Shown one piece after another: positions 1 through 6,189 of a stretch of 6,616 nucleotides of DNA. How positions within the stretch are numbered: position 1 is the stretch's first letter; each line of letters starts with the position of its first letter. The stretch lies in the NCBI GenBank assembly GCA_947631805.1, contig CANRNA010000100.1, forward strand, positions 1 to 6,616. The letters run 5' to 3'. Below the pieces are notes generated by a model. The model was not told the origin of the DNA and ran no database searches. It worked only from the letters and a program-made list of their open reading frames with translations. Source of the stretch: an uncultured Oscillospiraceae bacterium. Lineage in GTDB: Bacteria > Bacillota > Clostridia > Oscillospirales > Oscillospiraceae. The translations under genes were made by a program, and so were the position numbers.

Positions 1-930
1 CTTCATGCACCGGTCATAGACCTGGGCCAGCAGGGGACGGATGGCGGGCTCGTTGAAGCGCATCACCGGGGCCAGCAAAATGGCGTTGGACACGCCGTGG
101 GCGATGTGATACCGGCCGCCGAGGGGATAGCTCAGGGCGTGGACGGCGGTGGTGCCGGAGGTGGCGATGGCGACGCCCGCGTAGAAGCTGGCCAGCAGCA
201 TCTGGTTCTTCGCTTCCATGGCGTCGGGGTCGTCGCAGGCGGTCTCGATGTTGGCGAAGATCATGTCCAGCGCTTCCATGGCGAAGGTGTTGCTGAAGGG
301 GTTGGCCTTGTTGCTGGTGTAGCACTCGATGGCGTGGGCCAGGGCGTCCACACCGGTGGCGGCGGCTATCTTCCGGGGGAGCTTCTTGATCATGACGGCG
401 TCCAGAATGACGTAGTCGGCGATCATATTGGTGTTGACGATGCCGATCTTCACCTGCTTTTCAGGCACGGCCACGATGGCGTTGGGGGTGGCCTCGGAGC
501 CGGTACCGGCGGTGGTGGGTATCATCAGGGTGGGGATGCACTTCTTGGCCCGGCCCGGGGTGTCCAGCAGCTCCTTGATGCCGTACTCGTCGGTCATCAG
601 GATGCTGGCCAGCTTCGCGGTGTCCATGACGGAGCCGCCTCCCACGGCGATGATGAAGTCCGCGCCGTATTCCTTGCACTGGTCCACCAGCTTCTGGGCC
701 TCCTGGTAGGTGGGCTCGGCGGGCAGATCGTCCAGGACGGTGTGCTCGACGCCGGAGGCTTTCACACCGGCCATGGGGAAGTCCAGCAGACCCGCGCCCT
801 CAATGCCCTTGTCGGTGAAGACGGCCACGTGGGTGGCGCCAGCCTCCGCCAGGATGGCGGGGATATTGCCCAGAGCGTCCTCGCCGCTGTAAACGGTGTG
901 GGGCATTTTCAAAGTGTACTTTGTAAGCAT
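1..930 (-). CDS. Iron-containing alcohol dehydrogenase (group III), 3' end cut off by the window
   Basis: The first 310 residues of an NAD(P)-dependent, metal-dependent dehydrogenase are present; family members are usually about 380 residues, so roughly 70 C-terminal residues lie beyond position 1. The N-terminal nucleotide-binding half shows VFTDKG (37-42), with D40 where FucO has the Asp that favours NAD over NADP; GGGSVMDTAK (97-106), the family's GGGSxxDxxK; and PTTAGTGSE (138-146). The C-terminal metal domain carries the four expected ligands D195, H199, H264 and H278, in VDALAHAIE and in AVHALSYPLGGRYHIAHG, so the enzyme looks catalytically intact as far as seen. The ATG at 930 follows AAGGAGGAAA (about 936-945), which fixes the start. 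The gene lies 29 nt downstream of the acid-sugar kinase with no terminator between, so the two are probably cotranscribed. I infer that it oxidises or reduces a C4 hydroxy acid, its phosphate, or a related aldehyde; sequence alone cannot separate this from a generic 4-hydroxybutyrate or 1,3-propanediol dehydrogenase. Confidence 0.93.
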   Translation of the reverse strand, partial: MLTKYTLKMPHTVYSGEDALGNIPAILAEAGATHVAVFTDKGIEGAGLLDFPMAGVKASGVEHTVLDDLPAEPTYQEAQKLVDQCKEYGADFIIAVGGGSVMDTAKLASILMTDEYGIKELLDTPGRAKKCIPTLMIPTTAGTGSEATPNAIVAVPEKQVKIGIVNTNMIADYVILDAVMIKKLPRKIAAATGVDALAHAIECYTSNKANPFSNTFAMEALDMIFANIETACDDPDAMEAKNQMLLASFYAGVAIATSGTTAVHALSYPLGGRYHIAHGVSNAILLAPVMRFNEPAIRPLLAQVYDRCMK

Positions 931-959
931 TGGTGTTTCCTCCTTGTTCGTTTCCTGTA

Positions 960-2204
960 TCAGCTTTTCAGGGCGCTGGCCAGGTCGGTCATCAGAGTGT
1001 CCGGCCCGAAGCCGCCCGATTTGCTCATAAGATTGTAGCTGCGGCCGCCGTAGCGTATCTGCGACAGGACCACCCCCGGCGTGGGCTCTCCCAGGGGGAT
1101 GAGGGTGTCCTGGCCGATGCGGTCCATGAAGGCCAGAAGGGTGTCGCCGCCGGTGACCAGCAGGTCACGCTCCAGGCCCATATCCAGCAGCCGCTGGAGC
1201 ACGCCGCCCATGGTGCTGGCGATGCGGCGGCGGGTCTCGTTCAGGTCAAGGCCCAGGGCCTTGGCATACTGCTCGGTGCCCTCCCGGTCCGCCACGCCGC
1301 ACTCCACGATGGCCGCCGGGGCGGAGCGTATCCGCTCCAGCCAGCCAGCCACGGCCTGGCGGCCCTCCCGGGTCTTCACCCAGTCGGGGTCCAGCTTTTG
1401 GGACGGGGTCAGGCTGATGCGCACGGCGCCCGCCTGCTCGGCCTTGTCCATCTGGGCCTGGGTGATGGGGTTGACGCTGCCGCATATCGTCAGGAGCCTG
1501 CCTGTCAGGCGGGGCATGGGAAGACCCACGGACTGCATCTCCAGCAGGTCCGGCAGTACGGAGGCGAAGCCCGCGCACCCCGCCAGATAGTGGAGCTGCC
1601 CGGCGGTCTTCAGCGCCAGAGCCGCCCAGTGCAGGTCGTCGTTGGTGGAGGCGTCGTACACATGGATGCCGGGGGCGGCGCACCCGGCCAGGTCGCCCAC
1701 CCCGTGCAGTACCACGGGACGGTCTGTCTGCTCGCTGATGATGTCCGCCACGGCGGAGCGGGTCACCGGCTCGAAGGGGTCCCGGCCAAAGACGCTCTCG
1801 GCCACGGGCACGCCGTGGATGTAGTGGATGCCGCCCCGGGTCACCCGGTCCATGGCGGGGAAGGCGGGAAAGAAGCTCAGACTGTCCGCCCCCGCGGCGT
1901 CCATCACCGCGTCCAGCTCCGCCCCCACGTTGCCCCGCAGGGCGGAGTCGGTCTTTTTATAGATGTATGTATACCCGGCCGCGATGGCGCTGCGCACCGC
2001 CCGGTGCACCGTGTCGTAGGCCTGACGGGCCGTCATGTGGCGGCTCTCGGCGTCCAGCACCAGGACCTGGAAGCTGTCGCTCATCCCGGCGTAGTCACAG
2101 TCCGGGTCGGTCACCACGCAGGTCGCCGCGCCGTAGGAGGCGAACTGTACGCCTGTGTCCAGGGCTCCAGTGAAGTCGTCAGCGATCATCAGCAGCTTAT
2201 TCAT
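960..2204 (-). CDS. Four-carbon acid-sugar kinase family protein (DUF1537; DtnK/DenK/OtnK-like)
   Basis: A 414-residue cytoplasmic kinase, close to the family's usual 400-470. The N-terminal sugar-acid domain opens with IADDFTGALDTG (7-18), the DUF1537 signature, and continues with YKKTDSALRGN (82-92). The C-terminal nucleotide-binding domain shows LTICGSVNP (238-246), LLVTGGDT (348-355), GEPTPGV (372-378) and SKSGGFG (394-400). Characterised members phosphorylate D-threonate, D-erythronate or 3-oxo-tetronate at C4 with ATP, leading to dihydroxyacetone phosphate after oxidation and decarboxylation. Which of these this protein uses cannot be read from sequence. The ATG at 2204 is preceded by GGAGGG (2208-2213), with slightly short spacing; an in-frame upstream ATG at 2282 has no ribosome binding site and would translate the AT-rich leader, so I rejected it. 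The gene is first in a minus-strand unit with the Fe-ADH and diverges from the PrpR-like regulator, its likely controller. Confidence 0.93.
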   Translation of the reverse strand: MNKLLMIADDFTGALDTGVQFASYGAATCVVTDPDCDYAGMSDSFQVLVLDAESRHMTARQAYDTVHRAVRSAIAAGYTYIYKKTDSALRGNVGAELDAVMDAAGADSLSFFPAFPAMDRVTRGGIHYIHGVPVAESVFGRDPFEPVTRSAVADIISEQTDRPVVLHGVGDLAGCAAPGIHVYDASTNDDLHWAALALKTAGQLHYLAGCAGFASVLPDLLEMQSVGLPMPRLTGRLLTICGSVNPITQAQMDKAEQAGAVRISLTPSQKLDPDWVKTREGRQAVAGWLERIRSAPAAIVECGVADREGTEQYAKALGLDLNETRRRIASTMGGVLQRLLDMGLERDLLVTGGDTLLAFMDRIGQDTLIPLGEPTPGVVLSQIRYGGRSYNLMSKSGGFGPDTLMTDLASALKS

Positions 2205-2242
2205 AGTCCCTCCGGGTGTTTTATTAAAAAACGGTTTTATTA

Positions 2243-2390
2243 GCAAATTTTTGGCCTGTAAGCCGGTCCGTCCAAAAAACAAGACCTTATTTTTCTGATT
2301 TTAGTATATTCTATAGGATTTGCTGGAGATTTTTCAATCATTTTTTCGCATATTGCTGTCCACATTTGAAACGGCCAGAAAAAATATTGC
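2243..2390. repeat. Imperfect inverted pair in the divergent region, candidate operator half-sites
   Basis: The plus strand has GCAAATTTTTGGCC at 2243-2256 and, inverted, GGCCAGAAAAAATATTGC at 2373-2390. The ends (GGCC and TTGC) match but the A/T core differs by four nt in length. The right copy overlaps the -35 of the regulator promoter; the left lies inside the kinase leader. Such an arrangement could let one regulator bind both sides, but AT-rich cores make chance similarity likely. Confidence 0.2.
2308..2337 (-). promoter_or_regulatory. Predicted sigma-70-type promoter of the kinase/Fe-ADH operon
   Basis: On the minus strand TTGAAA (2337-2332, 5 of 6 to TTGACA) is followed after 18 nt by TAGAAT (2313-2308, 5 of 6 to TATAAT). 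An alternative -10, TATAGA, lies two nt closer (16-nt spacer). Transcription would begin near 2301, giving a leader of about 95 nt. AT-rich sequence raises the chance of a random match, so this is a reasonable candidate only. Confidence 0.42.
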
Positions 2391-2415
2391 GTTCTTTTTG
2401 TGCGTTTGATAAAAT
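2387..2415 (+). promoter_or_regulatory. Predicted sigma-70-type promoter of the regulator gene
   Basis: TTGCGT (2387-2392), a 17-nt spacer and TAAAAT (2410-2415, 5 of 6 to TATAAT) are preceded by TG in the extended -10 position (2407-2408). The -35 is weak (3 of 6), but spacing and extended -10 are ideal. Transcription would start near 2422, leaving a leader of about 25 nt that contains the AGGGAGG ribosome binding site (2435-2441), six nt before the ATG at 2448. Confidence 0.55.
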
Positions 2416-2447
2416 GTTACAGAAAGAAACGGACAGGGAGGGCAAAA

Positions 2448-4224
2448 ATGGAAAGGCAGATACGGGTGTTGGCCATCGCCCCTTATGAGGACATGTGCCC
2501 GCTGATGACGGCCCTGGCGGAGGAGTACCCCCAGATAGACCTGACGCTTTTCGTGGGGGATATGGAGGACGGACTGGAGGCGGCCAGAAGCAACCTCCAC
2601 GGCAACTATGACGTGGTCATCTCCCGGGGGGGGCACGGCCAAGATACTGCAAAAGAATCTGGCCCTGCCGGTCATCGAGATAGAGATATCCATGTACGAC
2701 GTGCTGTGCACCATGCAGCTGGCGGGCAGCCTTACCGGCCGGGCGGCCTTGGTGTCCCTGGCGGGGAGCGCCGCCAACGCGGAGATGCTCAGCAGGCTTT
2801 TGGGCTATGACATAGACGTGTTCCCCCTCAAGGGCCCGGAGGAGGTGGAGCCCACGCTGCTGCGGGTGAGAGGGGAGAACTACCAGGCCATTTTGTGCGA
2901 CGTGATCACCAACACCAACGCCAAGAGGATGGGGATGAACTCCTTTCTCATCGTCTCCGGGGCGGACAGCATCCGCCGGGCCTACGAGCACGCGCTGCTG
3001 CTGTGCCACGGCCAGGAGCGGCTGCGGGAGGAGAACCAGTTCTTCCGCCGCCTGCTCCAGGGGCAGATAGGCCAGACGGTGGTGTTCGACCGGGAGGACA
3101 ATCTCTATCTGACGAGCCAGGAGCATCCCCGGCCGGGGGTGCTGGAGATGCTGCGCCGGGAGCTGCCCGAGTCCCGGTCCGTGGCCGAGCGGCGCATCGC
3201 CAGGACCCTGGGCGGGACACTGTATTCCATCCGCTCCCAGTGCATAGGCGACTATGTGGCCTTTTTCTTCGACGCCAGGAAGACGCCCCTGTCCCCCAGC
3301 CAGGTGGGCATACGCTTTCTCACCAGGCAGGAGGCGGAGCAGGATTATTACGGCAGCATCTTCGGCTACGCCAGCGCTATCCTCCACCCCCAGGAAAAGC
3401 TGGAGCAGTTCAGCCAGACCGCCGCGCCCATCATGGCCTCCGGGGAGGACGGCACGGGCAAGGAGTATATCGCCGACCTGCTGTATATCCAGGGGCCGCT
3501 GCAGAATAACCCCCTGGTCTCCATCAACTGCAGCCTTCTCAACGACAAGAGCTGGGACTTTCTGCTGGAGCACCACAGCTCCCCCTTGACCGGGGTGGAT
3601 AACACCCTGTTTTTCGCCAGCATCGACGCCCTTTCCCCGGAGCGGAGCCGCCAGCTTCTGGCCTCCCTGGCGGAGATGGACGTGTGCCGCCGCAACCGGG
3701 TCATCTTCTCCTGCGTCTGCCAGCCGGGGGAGTATATCTCCGCGGTGGGGTCGCTGTTCATGGACAAGCTGGGGTGCGTGAGTTTGTATCTGCCTCCGGT
3801 GCGGCAGCTGGCCGACCAGATAAACACCCTGGTGAACCTGTATCTCAGCCATATCAACGCCGACGTGCCCAACCAGGTCATGGGGCTGGAGCCGGAGGCC
3901 ATGGAGCTCTTGCGCCGGTTCGGCTGGCCCCACAATTACACCCAGTTCCGCCGGGTGATAAACGACCTGGCCGTGAACGCCACGGCCCCGGTCATCACGG
4001 CGGGGGAGGTGCGCCGGGTGCTGCAAAAGGAGCAGCACTTTGGCACCTTCTCCCTCCGGGGGGAGGACACCGCCGCGCCCCTGGACCTGAACAGGACCCT
4101 GAACGAGATAGACCGGGACGTGGTCCTGCGGGTGGTGCAGGACGTGGGCGGCAACCATACCGCCGCCGCCCGGCGGCTGGGCATCAGCCGGACCACCCTG
4201 TGGCGGCTGCTGCAAAAATCCTGA
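2448..4224 (+). CDS. PrpR_N-domain transcriptional regulator with degenerate AAA+ region and Fis-type HTH, frameshifted
   Basis: Restoring one frame near 2626-2633 gives a 591-residue regulator. The PrpR_N sensor domain (about 5-185) includes DVVISRGGTAK, the point where the frame breaks, and IEISMYDVL. A charged linker (about 187-204) and a PAS-like segment (about 204-285) follow. The AAA+ region (about 305-505) keeps a Walker A, GEDGTGKE (332-339), but its GAFTGA loop is absent, the Walker B DE is replaced by LFFAS (387-391), and the RxDLYYR arginine-finger motif reads FMDKLG (437-442). The Fis-type HTH at 558-591 is intact (GNHTAAARRLGISRTTLWRLL). The N-terminal frame from the ATG at 2448 has a good AGGGAGG site and stops at 2810 after 120 residues; the rest stays open to 4224, with an ATG at 2608 that lacks a ribosome binding site. 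It probably controls the divergent kinase operon in response to a small organic acid, independently of sigma-54. Confidence 0.88.
2626..2633 (+). other. G8 homopolymer that shifts the regulator reading frame
   Basis: Eight G follow TCCC. With seven, the codons read S-R-G-G-T-A-K and rejoin the long downstream frame, the expected PrpR_N motif; with eight, the frame gives S-R-G-G-H-G-Q and stops at 2810. The disruption is therefore one extra G. It may be a sequencing or assembly error, a phase-variable switch, a slippage-rescued frame or a real mutation. Confidence 0.9.
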
Positions 4225-4242
4225 GAACGGAGATAAAAGAAT

Positions 4243-4272
4243 GCCCTCGCCGGGAGGTTCCCAGGCGAGGGC
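4243..4272. terminator. Bidirectional hairpin terminator between convergent genes
   Basis: GCCCTCGCC (4243-4251) and GGCGAGGGC (4264-4272) form a perfect 9-bp stem, extended inside by GGGA/TCCC with one bulged A. It follows the regulator stop by 18 nt and the DUF4838 stop by 18 nt. The plus-strand tail is TTAAATTATAA; the minus-strand tail is ATTCTTTTATCT. Neither is a pure T-run, but the position between two convergent genes fits a shared terminator. Confidence 0.8.
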
Positions 4273-4290
4273 TTAAATTATAATGGTATG

Positions 4291-6117
4291 TCAAAATCCC
4301 GTGTAGTTATGGGTCACGTCGATGACCCGGTACACGTCCAGCCACGGCTGGAAGGCGGTCTCCCCCTGGCCGATGAACCGGCACAGCTCGTCCCAGCGCG
4401 CCCCGGCCTGGCCGTCCCCACGGGCCAGGGCGGCCAGGGCAGCGGCCAGACGAGCGGCGTATTGGGCGTGATAGCCCAGCCGCGTGAGAAAGCCCGCCTG
4501 GGCCGGTCCATCCGCCGGACCGGGCGCCGGGACGGCGAAGGTGCGGCAGAGCGCCTGGGCCCGGTCCATCCGCCGGGCCATGTCCGGGTCCTGCCGGGGG
4601 CCCTTGCCGTTCACATAGTCGCAGCGGCTCAGGGCGGACAGCTCTTCCAGAAAGGCCAGGGCCTGAGGCGCGGCGGCGCCGTAGGCGGCGGAGAAGTACT
4701 CACCGATGATCTCATCTATATCCGCCCCGCCGTCCAGCAGGGCCCGGCCCATCACATAGTTGGGCAGGAAGTTGGGCATACCGGCCCGCAGCTCCTGACA
4801 GCTGATATAGCCGTTCAGACCAAGGTCCCCCAGGCGGCGGACGTCCCCGTGGATGACCCGGGCGATGTGGACATAGCCCAGGTCCCCGTAGTGGGCCCGG
4901 CCCAGGGGGTAGTCGTAGACGAAGCTGTCCCCGGCAAAGACCTTCTGCCAGCCCCGGAGGAAGGCAAGGTTTTCCCCCAGGTCCCCGGGGAGGGTGATGC
5001 GGTTGCGCACGTAGGGGGGGATGGGGGGGACGGCCTGGGCGTCGTAGGAGCGGGAGAAGGTGCGGCTGATGGGGGCGAACATGAGCACGAACCGGTCGGG
5101 GCTGTTCAGCCGGGCCCTGACGGGGGGCCAGAGCAGCTCCTGGTACAGCAGGAACACCAGCCTGGTGTCAAGCCCCTCCGCCGTCAGGCGGCGGTCGATG
5201 TCGTTCAGCAGCTCCACATACTGGTCGGAGAGGGTGGTGCTCTGGCAGGCGGGGCACTCGCACACGTTGTTGAAGCTGTCCGCCAGCCATATATGGAGAT
5301 AGTCCACAGCGGGATTTGACCGGGCGTAGTCCGTCACCAGGGCGGCGAACCGCTCCCGGGCGGCGGGGGAGGACAGGCACAGGTTGGTGTTGGCGGGCAC
5401 GCCCCCGTGCAGGCCCCGGACCCCGTTCACCTCCGCCGCCAGCGGCCGCAGCCGCTCCGACAGGGGCCGGACCTCCGCGTCCCAGCCCAGGGACGGATAG
5501 CCCAGGGCCTCTCCCGTCCAGCCGTGGCCCACCTTGTGCAGCATCAGCCCCCGGCGGCGGATGGCCGCCTGGGCCCGGTCCATCACGGCCTCCGCATCCT
5601 GGGGGGTGAAGGGCTCGGGGGGCAGGGAGGGATCGTTTTCATGGGAAAACCAGCGGCGCAGGAACACGTAGGGGCTTTTGAACTGAAGGAAGAAGGCGTT
5701 GAAGCCCGCCTTGGGCAGCCAGTCGATGAAGGAGAGGATGTTCTCCGGGCTGTCGGCCCCCTCGATGCACACCCCCCGGTGGAAGAAGGCGGCGGTGTGC
5801 CCGTAGCGCAGGCGCAGCTCCGCCGGGGCCAGGGGCGGCACCAGCTCGTTTTCCCGGCCTGGGGCCAGAAACCGGCAGCCCAGGCGGCGCAGGGCGTCGT
5901 ATACGCCCAGCAGCACGGCCCGGTCCGAGCTGCCCCGGATGATGCCTCCGGCGGGGGTCAGGTCCACGGTGAAGGCGTCGCTGCCGGGGGCGGGGGATAC
6001 GTCCAACAAAACGCGGACCGGAGCATCCTCCGGCAGCATCCGGCCCAGGTAATGGCGAAGCTCCTCTCCGGCGAAGGAGAGGACCTGGCCGGGGGCGTGG
6101 TCAATGATGATCGGCAT
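4291..6117 (-). CDS. DUF4838 domain-containing, glycoside-hydrolase-like protein
   Basis: A 608-residue protein. Residues 1-105 resemble the alpha/beta domain that precedes the barrel in GH20/GH67-type enzymes: FAGEELRHYLGRML (15-28), IIRGSSDRAVLLGVYDALRRLGC in outline (59-81), then RFLAPG. Residues about 110-400 look like the TIM-barrel DUF4838 domain, with HRGVCIEGADS (113-123) and HIWLADSFNNVCECPACQ (275-292). The latter carries D280 and a CxCxxC (C286, C288, C291) typical of the family. The C-terminal 200 residues are largely helical. No signal peptide is seen, so it should be cytoplasmic, unlike many secreted Bacteroidota relatives. The ATG at 6117 follows GAGAGGAAG (about 6124-6132). 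It lies 72 nt downstream of an ABC substrate-binding protein gene on the same strand, with a terminator between. The family is thought to act on carbohydrates, but I know of no proven substrate for this type and assign none. Confidence 0.82.
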   Translation of the reverse strand: MPIIIDHAPGQVLSFAGEELRHYLGRMLPEDAPVRVLLDVSPAPGSDAFTVDLTPAGGIIRGSSDRAVLLGVYDALRRLGCRFLAPGRENELVPPLAPAELRLRYGHTAAFFHRGVCIEGADSPENILSFIDWLPKAGFNAFFLQFKSPYVFLRRWFSHENDPSLPPEPFTPQDAEAVMDRAQAAIRRRGLMLHKVGHGWTGEALGYPSLGWDAEVRPLSERLRPLAAEVNGVRGLHGGVPANTNLCLSSPAARERFAALVTDYARSNPAVDYLHIWLADSFNNVCECPACQSTTLSDQYVELLNDIDRRLTAEGLDTRLVFLLYQELLWPPVRARLNSPDRFVLMFAPISRTFSRSYDAQAVPPIPPYVRNRITLPGDLGENLAFLRGWQKVFAGDSFVYDYPLGRAHYGDLGYVHIARVIHGDVRRLGDLGLNGYISCQELRAGMPNFLPNYVMGRALLDGGADIDEIIGEYFSAAYGAAAPQALAFLEELSALSRCDYVNGKGPRQDPDMARRMDRAQALCRTFAVPAPGPADGPAQAGFLTRLGYHAQYAARLAAALAALARGDGQAGARWDELCRFIGQGETAFQPWLDVYRVIDVTHNYTGF

Positions 6118-6134
6118 AGATAGCTTCCTCTCAC

Positions 6135-6162
6135 AAAAAGGGCCCTGGGAAACCCAGGGCCC
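6135..6162 (-). terminator. Rho-independent terminator after the substrate-binding protein gene
   Basis: Read on the minus strand, GGGCCCTGGG, a TTT loop, and CCCAGGGCCC form a perfect 10-bp GC stem (arms 6162-6153 and 6149-6140), followed by TTTTTG from 6139. It starts 27 nt after the stop at 6190 and ends only about 3 nt before the DUF4838 ribosome binding site. There is no room for a separate promoter between the T-run and that gene, so the hairpin probably lets only part of transcription through to DUF4838. Confidence 0.88.
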
Positions 6163-6189
6163 CGAGGTATTGATATGGCGGAACCGGGC

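Larger units (their letters stand above)
2205..2447. promoter_or_regulatory. AT-rich divergent promoter region between kinase and regulator
   Basis: These 243 nt are strikingly AT-rich against GC-rich flanking genes and hold no convincing gene. They contain a promoter candidate for each direction (listed separately) and a poorly matched inverted pair that could be an operator. I looked for a sigma-54 -24/-12 element (GG-N10-GC in a TGGCAC-N5-TTGCA setting) on both strands and saw none. This matches the regulator's loss of its sigma-54 contact loop. The kinase mRNA leader would be roughly 95 nt from the predicted start site; I saw only weak hairpins in it and nothing resembling a known riboswitch. 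Confidence 0.7.

Noticed and set aside
97..1038. Long plus-strand open frame opposite the Fe-ADH
   Set aside because: The minus strand encodes a clear Fe-ADH with all motifs; the plus frame gives low-complexity G/V/H-rich protein typical of antisense reading of GC-rich codons.
930..2243. Long plus-strand open frame opposite the DUF1537 kinase
   Set aside because: No recognisable domain, G/H/Q-rich composition, and full overlap with a well-supported kinase.
2205..2282. Upstream ATG extending the kinase by 26 residues
   Set aside because: No Shine-Dalgarno before 2282; the extension is AT-rich and the family signature normally begins right after MNKLLMIADD, as at 2204.
2318..2378. Two inverted copies of TTGAAA followed by CCAG (minus 2337-2323, plus 2366-2378)
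   Set aside because: Spacing inside the copies differs (5 versus 3 nt) and one TTGAAA is better explained as a -35 box, so it is likely chance.
2205..2447. Sigma-54 -24/-12 promoter and catabolite-response (cre) element
   Set aside because: No GG-N10-GC pair in the right context on either strand; TTTGAAACGG near 2365 is one base out of register with the cre consensus.
2334..2777. Minus-strand open frame spanning the promoter region and regulator start
   Set aside because: It overlaps the regulator start and promoter and shows no ribosome binding site or family similarity.
2617..4215. Long minus-strand open frame opposite the regulator
   Set aside because: Composition is antisense-like and the plus strand shows PrpR_N, Walker A and Fis HTH motifs.
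4288..6123. Plus-strand open frames opposite the DUF4838 gene
   Set aside because: They are shadows of the coding strand, with no motifs and no ribosome binding sites.
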